A stretch of 64,000 bases of DNA from Pseudomonadota bacterium (GCA_020161655.1 JAIUPC010000017.1:124001-188000); one strand, 5' to 3'; counted from the stretch's first letter, positions 43,432 through 52,641 are shown. A program made the numbers and translations. Notes: generated by a model not told the origin, from the sequence alone.

Positions 43432-44592
43432 ATGCTGGACGGACAATCGGCATCGACCGCTGCAAAGATGATCGAAAGGTTCGAACAGATCCGCCCTTTG
43501 CTGGCAGAGCAATCCGGGCGCTTTGACGCGGATCGAAGACTGTCGGACGAGGTATTCGGTGCCTTGAGCGAAGCGGGGTTCTTCCGCCTTCTGCTGCCAG
43601 CTCAACTGGGCGGATGCGGGCTTCCGCCCCTCGACTTCATGACGGTGGTCGAACATGCCGCAGCATTCGACGGGACAATCGGCTGGCTCGTCGGAAACGG
43701 AGGCGGCATGTCGCGCGCCGGCGGCTATCTGCCGCTGGAAGCCGCACGACAGGTGTTCGGGAAACCGCCGGCCTTCGTCGCCTCAAGCACAGGCGCGATT
43801 GGCAAGGCGGTCCCTGCCAGGTCCGGATACCACATCACCGGCCGATGGCCCTTTGCCAGCGGCGCGCCCCACGCCACGAGTTTTGCCGCGCTTTGCGAGG
43901 TGGACGAAGGGGAGGGGCAGGGAAACGGGCGGATCGTTCTGGCGTTCCTGCCGCGTCAGGCGGTCAATCTGGTCGACAACTGGCATGTGTCAGGGATGAG
44001 AGGCACCGGAAGCTGGGACTTCGTGGCAGACAACGCGTTCGTGCCTGCGGAATTCCTTTGCGACTTTCAGCCGAAACCTACCCAGGCCGGTGTCGTCTAT
44101 CGCCTTCCGGGCATTTCCGCCTTTGTCTGGACCGTTGCCACCGTGCCGTTGGGGATCGCGAAGGGCGCGATTGACGCGCTCATCTCGGTCAGCTCCGGCC
44201 ACCGTCGTCTGGGCATCACCGTCCCCATTGCCGAACGCGAACTGGTTCAGGCAGAGATTGGGCGCTGCCTTGCGAAATGCAGGGCGGCCGGCGCCTACAT
44301 GCGGTCAGCCATGTCGGACTTGTGCGCGTCCGTCGAAAACGAGGGCTCCGATCTGGTTGCGGCCCGGATCAACTACCGGCTTGCCTGTTCTCACGCCGCC
44401 GAAGTCGCTGTGGGCGTCGTGCTCAGGGTGAACGATCTGATCGGAGCCCGGGCCCTTGCCGAGTCCCAGCCCTTCGAGAGGCGCGAACGCGATGTTCGAG
44501 CAGCGGCCAAGCACATCGCCATGAGTGCCGAGCAGTTTGTGATCGGTGGCCGCTACGCTCTTGGCGGCGATATCAGCGGCGCGAGCTTCTAA
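43432..44592 (+). CDS. Flavin-dependent oxygenase-like acyl-CoA dehydrogenase fold protein
   Basis: A 386-residue protein of the group with HsaA/HpaB-type monooxygenases and DszC, in which a reduced flavin from a partner reductase attacks a substrate. Blocks: FDADRRLSDEVFGALSEAGFFRLLLPAQLGG, YHITGRWPFASGAPHATSF, VDNWHVSGMRGTGSWDFVADNAFVPAE and the C-terminal domain with AEQFVIGGRYALGGDIS. AAGGAG precedes the ATG. No reductase partner is in the window. Codon use looks slightly less G/C-biased than its neighbours. The substrate is unknown; the divergent LysR probably regulates it. Confidence 0.85.
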   Translation: MLDGQSASTAAKMIERFEQIRPLLAEQSGRFDADRRLSDEVFGALSEAGFFRLLLPAQLGGCGLPPLDFMTVVEHAAAFDGTIGWLVGNGGGMSRAGGYLPLEAARQVFGKPPAFVASSTGAIGKAVPARSGYHITGRWPFASGAPHATSFAALCEVDEGEGQGNGRIVLAFLPRQAVNLVDNWHVSGMRGTGSWDFVADNAFVPAEFLCDFQPKPTQAGVVYRLPGISAFVWTVATVPLGIAKGAIDALISVSSGHRRLGITVPIAERELVQAEIGRCLAKCRAAGAYMRSAMSDLCASVENEGSDLVAARINYRLACSHAAEVAVGVVLRVNDLIGARALAESQPFERRERDVRAAAKHIAMSAEQFVIGGRYALGGDISGASF

Positions 44593-44687
44593 CGATCGGC
44601 GGGCGCCGGTCCCGACGCAGTCCCGCCAGGTCGGTTCGGTGTAGAGTTGCCGGGGCCGGTCGATACCGTTTCGCGACATTGCCAACG

Positions 44688-44715
44688 AAAAAGGCCGGAC
44701 CCGAAGGCCCGGCCT
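44688..44715 (-). terminator. Rho-independent terminator with UUCG loop (OmpA gene)
   Basis: On the minus strand, AGGCCGGGCC (44715-44706) pairs with GGTCCGGCCT (44701-44692), with one G-U pair, around loop TTCG. It is followed by a T-run (44692-44688). It lies 22 bp after the OmpA stop. Confidence 0.88.
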
Positions 44716-44736
44716 CATTCGACAATCTGACCGCAG

Positions 44737-45399
44737 TTACTGCGTCGGGATGATCAGGATCTCGACCCGGCGGTTCTGCGCCTTGCCTTCCGGCGTCAGG
44801 TTCGACGCGACCGGCATGGATTCGCCGCGGCCATAGGCCACGATCCGCGCGCCCGAGACGCCGGCGCCGCGCAGGATCGCCGCCACCGCGCCGGCGCGGC
44901 GGTCGGAGAGGTCCTGGTTATAGGCCGCGGCACCGGTGTTGTCGGTATGGCCGATGACCTCCACCCGCGTGTTCGGGTAGCGGTTGAGGTTGTCGGCGAC
45001 GGCATAGAGGTCGTTCTGGATCGAGCCCTGCACCGTCGCGCTGTCGGTGGCGAAGAGGATACCCTCCGGCATGACGACGCGAAGCTGGTTGCCTTCGTTG
45101 ACGATCCTGATCCGGCCGTCGCTGATCTCGGCCTGAAGCTCGGCCGCCTGGCGGTCAAGCTGGTTGCCGATGATGCCGCCGCCCGCCGCGCCGACGAGGC
45201 CGCCGACAACCGCGCGGTCGAGTTTATCCTTGCCGCCGTCGCCGGTGAGGATACCGAGGCCCGCGCCGATAGCCGCGCCGGTCAGGGCGCCCTGCTTGGC
45301 GCGCTGGTTCGGATCGGCCGAATACTGGTCGACCGGGGTACAGGCCGACAGGCCAATCATCGCGGCTGTGCCGGCGATCAGAAGGGCTTTGAATTGCAT
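44737..45399 (-). CDS. OmpA-family outer membrane lipoprotein (YiaD-like)
   Basis: A 220-residue lipoprotein with signal plus lipobox LSAC (Cys20). A Gly-rich region (LTGAAIGAGLGILTGDGGKDKLDRAVVGGLVGAAGGGIIGNQL) resembles glycine-zipper domains. The C-terminal OmpA domain (about 115-215) has LFATDSATVQ, VEVIGHTDNTGAAAYNQDLSDRRAGAVAAIL and NRRVEILI, which bind peptidoglycan. Its own terminator follows. Confidence 0.94.
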   Translation of the reverse strand: MQFKALLIAGTAAMIGLSACTPVDQYSADPNQRAKQGALTGAAIGAGLGILTGDGGKDKLDRAVVGGLVGAAGGGIIGNQLDRQAAELQAEISDGRIRIVNEGNQLRVVMPEGILFATDSATVQGSIQNDLYAVADNLNRYPNTRVEVIGHTDNTGAAAYNQDLSDRRAGAVAAILRGAGVSGARIVAYGRGESMPVASNLTPEGKAQNRRVEILIIPTQ

Positions 45400-45514
45400 G
45401 ATTTGCTGCTCCGCATGGTTTTCTTTGGCCGTTACCTCGGATTTCGGCCAGTGTTAAGCAATAACACTGCGGCAGGCAGCAGGTTCCGGCGACTATCCGC
45501 CCATCGGGGGCCGG

Positions 45515-46372
45515 TCAGGCGGCGCCGGAGGCGTCGTCGCGCGCCGCTTCCCATGCCAGAAGCGCGCGCTTGACCGGCAGGCCCCAGTGATAGCCGCCAA
45601 GTTCGCCGGTCTTGCGGAGCGCCCGGTGGCAGGGGATGAGCCAGCTGACCGGGTTGCGCCCGACGGCGGTGCCGACGGCGCGGACGGCGCGCGGATAGCC
45701 GATGGCGGTGGCGATGTCGGTATAGGTCGTGACATGGCCGGAGGGGATCGAGAGAAGCGCCTCCCACACCTTGATCTGGAACGGCGCGCCGATGCCGAAG
45801 ACCGGCACCTCGGCATTGCCGGCGCCGAAGGCCGAAAGGGACCAGTCCTTCAGCATCGCCGCATCCTCGACGAAATCCGCCTTGGGCCAGCGCGCGCGGA
45901 GGTCGGCCATCGTCGCCTCCGCCCCGGTTTCCGCCGCAAAGCCGATGCCGCAGATGCCGCGATCCGTGCCCATGACGAGGGCGGGGCCAAAGGGGCTGTC
46001 CTGCCAGCCCCAGCGGATCACCAGCCCTTCGCCGGCGCGGGCATATTCGCCGGGCGACATCGCCTCCCATCGGATGAAGAGGTCATGGAGCCTGCCGGTG
46101 CCCGAAAGGCCCGCTGCATCGGCCGCGTCCAGCATGGTGTGCTTGCGGGCCAGCAGTTGCTTGGCGTGGTCGAGGGTCAGGTATTGCTGGTAGCGCTTCG
46201 GGCTGACCCCGACCCAACGGGTGAAGACGCGCTGGAAATGCGCCGGGCTCATCTGCAATTCGCGGGCGAGGTCGTCGAGCGGCATGGCGGTGCCGCCGGT
46301 CCGGTCGATGACGCCCAGCGCGCGGGCGATGACGCCGAAATGATAGCCGGGGTCGCTGCTGTGGTCGTTCAT
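45515..46372 (-). CDS. AraC domain fused to O6-methylguanine-DNA methyltransferase (Ada-like)
   Basis: A 285-residue fusion. Residues 10-110 are an AraC-type HTH (MPLDDLARELQMSPAHFQRVFTRWVGVSPKRYQQYL). Residues 115-280 are MGMT: DLRARWP, ALLSIPSGHVTTYTDIATAIGYPRAVRAVGTAVGRNPVSWLIPCHRAL, with Cys248 in PCHR as the alkyl acceptor. The AdaA Zn-Cys domain is absent, so phosphotriester sensing is not expected. It repairs O6-alkylguanine and may regulate its own gene. Confidence 0.92.
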   Translation of the reverse strand: MNDHSSDPGYHFGVIARALGVIDRTGGTAMPLDDLARELQMSPAHFQRVFTRWVGVSPKRYQQYLTLDHAKQLLARKHTMLDAADAAGLSGTGRLHDLFIRWEAMSPGEYARAGEGLVIRWGWQDSPFGPALVMGTDRGICGIGFAAETGAEATMADLRARWPKADFVEDAAMLKDWSLSAFGAGNAEVPVFGIGAPFQIKVWEALLSIPSGHVTTYTDIATAIGYPRAVRAVGTAVGRNPVSWLIPCHRALRKTGELGGYHWGLPVKRALLAWEAARDDASGAA

Positions 46373-46396
46373 GTCTCGTCTCCTTTGCCAAGGAGA

Positions 46397-46900
46397 TTAG
46401 GCGCGGTGGCCGCCTCCTGCGACCCGGAAATTGCGCATATCGTCCGCTTCAGGCATTGCCGCGCGGGGCCGGGCAGGGGGGCCGGAAAGGCCGGGCGCGC
46501 TTTCGATCCATTGGCCTTCGGCAAGGATCACCTCATGCCGGTCGAGCGCGATGGAAAGGACGAGATGCCGCGTGAAGCCTGGCCGACCGCGGGGAAGCAG
46601 CCGCCGTACCGGGATCAGGACCTCCGCCCCCGCCGCATCTCGTCCGAGGATGCCGTGATCGGGCCGGAGCCAGAGCATCGCGCCCGGCGCCACCCCGCAG
46701 GGCAGCAGACCGAGCGGCGTGACCTCCCGGACCGGGCGATAGCCGCTGTCACGGGTGAGGACGCTGTCGCCGGCTGAGAGGTCGCCCGCCGCGACGAGCC
46801 CCGCCTTCGTCGCGATCCGCACCGAGGCGGCGATGCCGGTGGCCCGCAGGGTTTCCGCCGACCGAAGCCTCGCCTCCATGTTGAGAAAGTGCTGGCCCAC
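46397..46900 (-). CDS. Hint-domain protein
   Basis: A 167-residue protein whose middle resembles the Hedgehog/intein (Hint) module of bacterial surface proteins: VRIATKAGLVAAGDLSAGDSVLTRDSGYRPVREVTPLG, LWLRPDHGILG, VPVRRLLP-like (IPVRRLLPRG) and HEVILAEGQWIES. There is no catalytic Cys/Ser at the first Hint position that I can place (VRIAT), so self-splicing is unlikely. The GTG at 46900 is chosen because AGGGGAA lies 7 nt upstream. It has no export signal. Confidence 0.7.
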   Translation of the reverse strand: MGQHFLNMEARLRSAETLRATGIAASVRIATKAGLVAAGDLSAGDSVLTRDSGYRPVREVTPLGLLPCGVAPGAMLWLRPDHGILGRDAAGAEVLIPVRRLLPRGRPGFTRHLVLSIALDRHEVILAEGQWIESAPGLSGPPARPRAAMPEADDMRNFRVAGGGHRA

Positions 46901-47022
46901 GCCGGTTCCCCTGTCCGTCCCGGCTCCGACACTGCGGCAAAGGCGCAAAATCCCGGTTAACGTGAAAGCGTCGGGGCCAGAGAGGTCTTGCCGGATCGGG
47001 GCGCGGGCGCTACGCCCGTCGC

Positions 47023-47667
47023 ATGGCCAGGCAGCTCGATTACCTCACCATCAAGGAAATCTTCCGGCGCTTCCATGAGGCGGAGCCGGAGCCGAAGGGC
47101 GAGCTTGAGCATGTGAATGCCTATACGCTCGTCGTGGCCGTGGCGCTGTCGGCACAGGCGACGGATGCCGGGGTGAACAAGGCCACGCGGGCGCTGTTCC
47201 AGATCGCCGACACGCCCGAGAAGATGCTGGCGCTGGGCGAGGAAGGGCTGACCGGGCACATCAAGACCATCGGCCTCTTCCGGCAGAAGGCGAAGAACGT
47301 CATTCGCCTCAGCCAGATCCTTGTGGATCAGTTCGGCGGTGAGGTGCCATCCTCGCGCGCCGCCCTGCAATCCTTGCCCGGCGTGGGGCGCAAGACCGCG
47401 AATGTCGTCCTCAACATGTGGTTCCACCAGCCGGCGCAGGCGGTCGATACCCATATCTTCCGCGTCGGCAACCGCACGGGCATCGCGCCCGGCAAGGATG
47501 TGGACGTGGTCGAACGCGCCATCGAGGATCAGGTGCCGGCCGAATACCAGCAGCATGCGCACCACTGGCTGATCCTGCATGGCCGGTATATCTGCGTCGC
47601 GCGGAAACCCAAATGCGGCGCCTGCCTGATCCGCGATCTTTGCGAATACGAGGAGAAGACATTTTGA
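47023..47667 (+). CDS. nth: Endonuclease III
   Basis: A base-excision DNA glycosylase/AP lyase for oxidised pyrimidines. The 214-residue protein has Lys124 in the HhH SLPGVGRKTANVV, Asp142 in AVDTHIFRV, and the [4Fe-4S] Cys set C191-X6-C198-X2-C201-X5-C207. The length is normal. Its stop overlaps the start of adenosine kinase. Confidence 0.97.
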   Translation: MARQLDYLTIKEIFRRFHEAEPEPKGELEHVNAYTLVVAVALSAQATDAGVNKATRALFQIADTPEKMLALGEEGLTGHIKTIGLFRQKAKNVIRLSQILVDQFGGEVPSSRAALQSLPGVGRKTANVVLNMWFHQPAQAVDTHIFRVGNRTGIAPGKDVDVVERAIEDQVPAEYQQHAHHWLILHGRYICVARKPKCGACLIRDLCEYEEKTF

Positions 47668-48650
47668 GAAGCTATCAGGTTGTCGGCATCGGCAATGCCA
47701 TGGTCGATGTGCTGACCCAGTGCGACGACAAGTTCCTCGACTTCATGGGGATCGAGAAGGGCATCATGCAGCTTGTCGACCGCGAGCGGGGCGAGATGCT
47801 TTATGCCGCGATGAAGGAACGCACCGAAGCGCCGGGCGGGTCGGTCGGCAACACCATGGCCGGGCTTGGCAACATGGGGCTGAAGACCGCCTTCATCGGC
47901 CGGGTGAAGGACGATGCGCTGGGCCGGTTCTACGCCAAGTCGCTTGAGCTTGAGGGGACGGATTTCCCCAATCCTCCGGTCGCGGCGGCGGAACTGCCGA
48001 CCTCGCGCTCGATGATCTTCGTGACGTCGGATGGCGAGCGGTCGATGAACACCTATCTTGGCGCCGGGGCGGATTTCGGCCCGGTGGATCTGGACGAGGA
48101 TGTGGTGAGGAACAGCGGCTACCTCTTCCTTGAGGGCTACCTCTTCGACAAGGATCACGGCAAGGCGGCCTTCCGCAAGGCGGCGGCGGCCTGCCATCAG
48201 GGCGGCGGCAAGGCCGGGATCGCGCTTTCCGATCCCTTCTGCGTCGACCGCCACCGCGCCGATTTCCGCGGGCTGGTGAAGGATGAGATGGATTACGTGA
48301 TCGGCAACCAGCACGAATGGGAATCGCTCTACCAGACCGATCTGGAAAGCGCGCTAAGCCAAGCGCGGGCCGATTGCGGGCTGGTGGTCTGCACCCGTTC
48401 GGGGGCCGATGTGGTGATTCTGCGCGGCGAAGAGCGGGTGGAAGTACCTGTGCGCCGCGTGGTGCCGGTCGATGCCACCGGGGCGGGCGATCAGTTCGCG
48501 GCGGGCTTCCTTTACGGTCTGGCCTCGGGCCAGACGCTCGCCACGGCGGGCCGCATGGGCTGCGTCGCGGCAGCGGAGGTCATCAGCCATTTCGGCGCGC
48601 GGCCCGAGACGGATGTGAAGGCGCTCTTCCGGGCCGAAGGGCTGATCTGA
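47664..48650 (+). CDS. Adenosine kinase, PfkB family
   Basis: A 328-residue PfkB-type kinase: VVGIGNAMVDVLTQCDDKFL, GGSVGNTMAGLGNMGLKTAFIGRVKDD and the C-terminal signature VVPVDATGAGDQFAAGFLYG, with the catalytic Asp in GAGD. The start is a TTG that overlaps the nth stop (TTGA), with GGAG 10 nt before. The next in-frame ATG would remove RSYQVVGIGNA, a conserved strand. Adenosine is the usual substrate of this branch; other nucleosides or sugars are possible. Confidence 0.9.
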   Translation: MRSYQVVGIGNAMVDVLTQCDDKFLDFMGIEKGIMQLVDRERGEMLYAAMKERTEAPGGSVGNTMAGLGNMGLKTAFIGRVKDDALGRFYAKSLELEGTDFPNPPVAAAELPTSRSMIFVTSDGERSMNTYLGAGADFGPVDLDEDVVRNSGYLFLEGYLFDKDHGKAAFRKAAAACHQGGGKAGIALSDPFCVDRHRADFRGLVKDEMDYVIGNQHEWESLYQTDLESALSQARADCGLVVCTRSGADVVILRGEERVEVPVRRVVPVDATGAGDQFAAGFLYGLASGQTLATAGRMGCVAAAEVISHFGARPETDVKALFRAEGLI

Positions 48651-48662
48651 GGGGTTGGGGCG

Positions 48663-48881
48663 GAAGCCTCGGCAGGGGCTATCGCCCCTGCCGCGCGGAA
48701 ACATCTCCACCCGGACACCCGGTGGCCCAAAGCCACCGGGTAGCGCCCGCCCCGCCCACGGCGGGCGCTTCTCGCCCGCCAGGTCGGGCGCTACCCTCCG
48801 TCGTCTTGGGCTGATGCTGTCTTGTTGAACTGTTTCTGCGTGAGCGGGGCCGACGCCAGTGGCGTCGACTGGTCCCGCTCA
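48663..48881. repeat. Structured intergenic element, copy 2
   Basis: This 219-bp relative of the element at 2944-3160 lies between convergent adenosine kinase and PAP2 genes. Stems: 48671-48679/48684-48692; 48694-48702/48832-48840 (one G-U); 48719-48726/48732-48739; 48738-48748/48786-48796. The alternative stem is 48743-48751/48760-48768. It is the 254-bp gap here; no gene was seen. Confidence 0.8.
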
Positions 48882-48904
48882 ATGCCAGCCGGTTCTCGAT
48901 CCGC

Positions 48905-49624
48905 TTACCCCTCGCCCTCTTCGATCGCGCCCCTTTGCGACAGGTAGCGCGCCAGCGCTGCGCAGCCGAGCGCCCATGCCGCGCCGGCGGCCCATCCTGC
49001 GGCAACATCGGTCGGCCAGTGGACGCCGAGGTAGACCCGGCTGACCCCGACGGCGAGGGTGACGAAGACGGCAAGCCCGATGACATAGGCCTTGAGCCGC
49101 GCCTCGGCGAAGCCCCGCGCCAGAAGGACGGCGAGCGTCAGGTAGGTGACGGCGGCCATCAGCGAATGGCCCGAGGGGAAGGACGCAGTGTAGACATAGG
49201 AGCCGTGCGGCACGAGGTCGGGCCGGGGCCGGTCGAAAAGCAGCTTCGCGGTGCTGCTGAGGATCATGCCGCTCCCCACCGAGGCGAGGACGAACAGCGC
49301 GGTGCCATGCCGGCGTTGCAGCCAGAGAAAGCCGACGGCGGCGATGGTCAGGAAGGTGAGGAACCCGGTGCCGCCAAGGGCGGTCACGTCGCGGGCCAGT
49401 TCCTCGACCCAAGGCGGGCCAAGCGGGTCGGCCGGATTGCCGGGCGCACGCAGGGCGAGGAGGAGATTTTCGTCGAAGGCATGGGTTTCGCCCTCCACCA
49501 TCTCTTCGGCGATGGCGGCGAAGATCCAGACCCCCGATGCCACAAGGGCGAGGAGACCGGCGAGGCCAAGCTCGATATGGCCCGAAAGCCAGCGGAGGAA
49601 GCGGGAAATCGGTGCGGTCACCAT
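48905..49624 (-). CDS. PAP2-family phosphatase
   Basis: A 239-residue membrane phosphatase with five or six helices and the three acid-phosphatase motifs: KLLFDRPRPDL, FPSGHSL (catalytic His) and SRVYLGVHWPTDV. It may recycle undecaprenyl pyrophosphate or dephosphorylate phosphatidic acid or lipid A. It is convergent with adenosine kinase across the repeat. Confidence 0.93.
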   Translation of the reverse strand: MVTAPISRFLRWLSGHIELGLAGLLALVASGVWIFAAIAEEMVEGETHAFDENLLLALRAPGNPADPLGPPWVEELARDVTALGGTGFLTFLTIAAVGFLWLQRRHGTALFVLASVGSGMILSSTAKLLFDRPRPDLVPHGSYVYTASFPSGHSLMAAVTYLTLAVLLARGFAEARLKAYVIGLAVFVTLAVGVSRVYLGVHWPTDVAAGWAAGAAWALGCAALARYLSQRGAIEEGEG

Positions 49625-49685
49625 CTATCTCCACCTCCGGGCCGGTTCGGCGCAGTTCTAGCCGCGCCGCACCTGCCCGGCAAGG

Positions 49686-50693
49686 TCAGGCCGCCGGCGC
49701 CTTCCGCCCGATCGCGTCCATCGCCTCGGCGGCGATCTCGAAGGACCGCAGGCGTTTCCCATGGTCGTGGATCTGGCCGGTCAGGATCACCTCGTCGGGG
49801 CGGTAGGCCTCGATGAATGCCGAAAGCTCCCGCCGCACCGTTGCGGGCGAGCCTATGGCCGAGACGGCGAGGGCCTGCGCCACGCCCCTGAGCAGCGCCG
49901 GGTCGACGTGATCCTCGATCCGTTCGACCGGCTTCGGGATCGGCATTGGCATGCCGCGATGCAGGTTGGCGAAGGCCTGCTGCATCGAGGTCATGAGGTA
50001 GCGCCCTTCCTCGTCGCTTTCGCCGGCGAAGACGTTGATCGCCATCATCGCATGGGGCCGGGAAAGCTGGGCCGAGGGCCGGAACCCGGCGCGGTAGGTG
50101 TCAAGCGCCTCGCCAAGGGCGGCGGGCGCGAAATGCGAGGCGAAGGCATAGGGCAGGCCGAAATGCGCGGCAAACTGCGCGCCGTAAAGGCTCGAACCCA
50201 GGATCCAAAGGGGCACATGGGTGCCCTGGCCGGGAATGGCGCGGACACCGCTTTCAGGCGTCTCGTCGGCGAAGTAGCCCTGAAGCTCTGCCACGTCCTG
50301 CGGGAAACTGTCGCCGCTCGCCATCGAACGCCGGAGCGCCCGCATCGTCAGCCCGTCGGTTCCCGGCGCGCGGCCAAGGCCAAGGTCGATCCGGCCCGGA
50401 AAGAGCGTGGCGAGGGTGCCGAACTGTTCGGCCACGACCAGCGGCGCGTGATTGGGCAGCATGATCCCGCCCGCGCCGACGCGGATGGTCTTGGTCGCGG
50501 CCGCGACCTGCCCGATCAGCACCGAGGTCGCGGCACTGGCGACGCTGGCGATGTTGTGATGCTCGGCCAGCCAGAGCCGGTGGTAGCCCCAGGTTTCGGC
50601 GTGGCGGGCAAGGTCGATGGTATTGTGGAGCGCGTCGGCGACGGTCTTGCCTTCGGGCACCGGCGCGAGGTCGAGAACGGAATAGGGCAGCAT
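49686..50693 (-). CDS. LLM-class flavin-dependent oxidoreductase
   Basis: A 335-residue luciferase-like monooxygenase of the LuxA/MsnO type: [87 protein letters not shown] and [31 protein letters not shown]. It uses reduced FMN; the substrate is unknown. The start is the ATG at 50693, where homology begins. Confidence 0.92.
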   Translation of the reverse strand: MLPYSVLDLAPVPEGKTVADALHNTIDLARHAETWGYHRLWLAEHHNIASVASAATSVLIGQVAAATKTIRVGAGGIMLPNHAPLVVAEQFGTLATLFPGRIDLGLGRAPGTDGLTMRALRRSMASGDSFPQDVAELQGYFADETPESGVRAIPGQGTHVPLWILGSSLYGAQFAAHFGLPYAFASHFAPAALGEALDTYRAGFRPSAQLSRPHAMMAINVFAGESDEEGRYLMTSMQQAFANLHRGMPMPIPKPVERIEDHVDPALLRGVAQALAVSAIGSPATVRRELSAFIEAYRPDEVILTGQIHDHGKRLRSFEIAAEAMDAIGRKAPAA

Positions 50694-50807
50694 GGCGAAT
50701 GGGTCCGGGGTCGTTCCTGTCCCAGAGGATATAGGGCGCCCGCGGCGATCGAAAAGCCGGGGGCCTGCTGACCGCACGTCATCCAGCGTGGCGCGCCCCG
50801 GTGGGCG

Positions 50808-51842
50808 TCAGTCGAAGATGCCGTTGACGCGGCCGAGAAGCATGAAGGCTCGCGCGGTGCGGGTTTCGGAGAGGGCGGCGATTTCCTGATCGCTGGCGTT
50901 CTTTTCGAACTCCTGGAAGGTCTTGTCGAACTGCCGGAGGAAATGGTGCGAGGTGTCGCGGAAGATGGTGTCCTGCTTCATCCGGCCAGACGTCAGCGCA
51001 AGGCTCGACCGGTCGCGGACGCCGCCGAGCGCGGCGACGGGGCGCCCACGTTCGCCTTGGGCGAAGCGGCGCCAGATCTCGGGCTTGGCGCGCTCTGGCC
51101 GGAGGTCATCCATGTAGATGCCGTCCTGGCTGAGAAGCGTCAGCGCGTCCTGGGCAGCACGCACCAGCTTCGAGGTGGTGTGATCCTCAAGCGCGCGGCG
51201 GAGCGCCCGGAAGCCGTCCTTGTCGTTCTGGCTGTCGGGGAAGTTCATCGCCTTGAGGAAATCGCTGACCGAAATCGGATCGCGCCCTTCCTCGCCGGTG
51301 CTGCCGAGGGCGAGGGCGGGCTGTTCCTCTGCCGTCGGCGCCGGCTTCGGCCCGACGAGGGCGGCCTTGTGGTCAGCGGAGGGCGGCACCCGTTCGGTCG
51401 GACGGCGGGCGGCCATGTGGGTGAGGGCGGTTTCGGTGTGCTTCGCCGCCGCCGCAATCTCATCCAGCCGCTTTTCCACCGCGCTCCGGTTCAGGCCGGC
51501 CTGGGTCTGGTTGATATAGGCGTGGCGCATGGCGTCGATGGTGGCTTGCAGGCGCCGGGTCTCTTCCCGGACCTCGCGCGACATCCTGAGGGTGATCGCC
51601 GCGATCCAGATCAGCGCGAGGGGCGCGAAGATCGCCACCAGAATCATGATCGAGCCAAGCGCGCCGCCGCCCTCGCCGGTATCGGCAAAGAGAAAGAAGC
51701 CACCGACAAGCGCCAGCCAGATCAGGCTGACGACCACCGCCACGACATCGCCGGGCTGCAACCCACCCTCGGGTGCCACCCGCGAGAAAAGACCGAGAGC
51801 GGCCTCTTCCTTCGCTGCGGGATCGGTGTGTTCCTCGGACAT
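50808..51842 (-). CDS. Conserved hypothetical membrane protein
   Basis: A 344-residue protein with two N-terminal transmembrane helices (VVAVVVSLIWLALVGGFFLF and MILVAIFAPLALIWIAAITLRM). A predicted coiled coil follows (REVREETRRLQATIDAMRHAY), then a variable linker (140-190). The conserved helical C-terminus (220-344) includes FRALRRALEDHTTSKLVRAAQDALTLLSQDGIYMDDL and FDKTFQEFEKNASDQEIAALSETRTARAFMLLGRVNG. I associate it with Rhodobacterales but have no function. It follows greA by 20 bp. Confidence 0.82.
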   Translation of the reverse strand: MSEEHTDPAAKEEAALGLFSRVAPEGGLQPGDVVAVVVSLIWLALVGGFFLFADTGEGGGALGSIMILVAIFAPLALIWIAAITLRMSREVREETRRLQATIDAMRHAYINQTQAGLNRSAVEKRLDEIAAAAKHTETALTHMAARRPTERVPPSADHKAALVGPKPAPTAEEQPALALGSTGEEGRDPISVSDFLKAMNFPDSQNDKDGFRALRRALEDHTTSKLVRAAQDALTLLSQDGIYMDDLRPERAKPEIWRRFAQGERGRPVAALGGVRDRSSLALTSGRMKQDTIFRDTSHHFLRQFDKTFQEFEKNASDQEIAALSETRTARAFMLLGRVNGIFD

Positions 51843-51862
51843 GGCGGTTCTTTCCGAAGGGG

Positions 51863-52333
51863 TCAGAGGTAGCGGATGGTCAGGATCTCGTAGCTCTTCT
51901 CGCCGCCGGGGGTGCGGACCTCGACGCTTTCGCCTTCATCCTTGCCGATGAGGGCGCGGGCGAGGGGCGAGCGGATGTTAAGAAGCCCACGCTCGATATC
52001 GGCCTCGGCCTCGCCGACGATCTGATAGGTCCGCTCTTCCTCGCTGTCCTCATCGACGAGGGTGACGGTGGCGCCGAACTTGACCGCGCCGGTCAGGCGC
52101 GAGGTGTCGATGACATCGGCGCGCGAGATGATCGATTCAAGCTCCTTGATGCGGCCCTCGACAAAGCTCTGGCGTTCGCGCGCGGCGTGATACTCGGCAT
52201 TCTCCGACAGGTCGCCATGCTCGCGCGCTTCGGCGATCGCCTTGATCACGGCAGGCCGCTCGACTGACTTGAGCGCCTTCAGTTCCTGTTCGAGCACGGC
52301 GAAGCCGGCGCGGGTCATCGGTATCTTTTCCAT
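51863..52333 (-). CDS. greA: Transcription elongation factor GreA
   Basis: GreA rescues backtracked RNA polymerase. The 156-residue protein has the coiled-coil tip with acidic residues ([31 protein letters not shown]), then [26 protein letters not shown] and [32 protein letters not shown]. The start at 52333 is MEKIPMT, as in other GreA. It probably shares a transcript with the hypothetical gene downstream. Confidence 0.97.
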   Translation of the reverse strand: MEKIPMTRAGFAVLEQELKALKSVERPAVIKAIAEAREHGDLSENAEYHAARERQSFVEGRIKELESIISRADVIDTSRLTGAVKFGATVTLVDEDSEEERTYQIVGEAEADIERGLLNIRSPLARALIGKDEGESVEVRTPGGEKSYEILTIRYL

Positions 52334-52641
52334 GTCGGTCCGTTCGGGAGCGGCGGCCTGCAATTGCCGGGATCGTACGCATTAACCCGTGTAAACCCGG
52401 TTCAATGCTTCAAAGTCAAGTAGTTCGGGAGTGCCGGGGCGCTTCATCCTCGGCGGATTGCCGCCTTCTGGCGCCGAAGGCCGTGATGCCGGCGGAGGTG
52501 GCGGGATGCCAGCCGGAAAGGCTTGCCGCAGGGCTTCGCCCGCGGCCACGACGCAGTGTTACCGTTGCGTCGCAGCTTCCGCTGGGCTAACGATCTTGCG
52601 CGACGGAAAAGACGCAGCTGAGGCCGCGAAGAGGAGAGGGC
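52334..52641. other. Non-coding gap greA/ETF-QO
   Basis: A 308-bp divergent gap. The greA-proximal third is AT-richer and probably holds the divergent promoters; I could not assign a reliable -35/-10 pair. Small ORFs inside show no conserved features. AGGAGAG marks the ribosome-binding site for ETF-QO. Confidence 0.5.

Noticed and set aside
41000-46900. The segment as a genomic island or prophage
   Set aside because: No integrase, transposase, tRNA gene or attachment repeat was found; only mild differences in codon use appear in one gene pair.
52405-52590. A 61-residue frame between greA and ETF-QO
   Set aside because: It has no ribosome-binding site, no conserved pattern and a composition like the other shadow frames.
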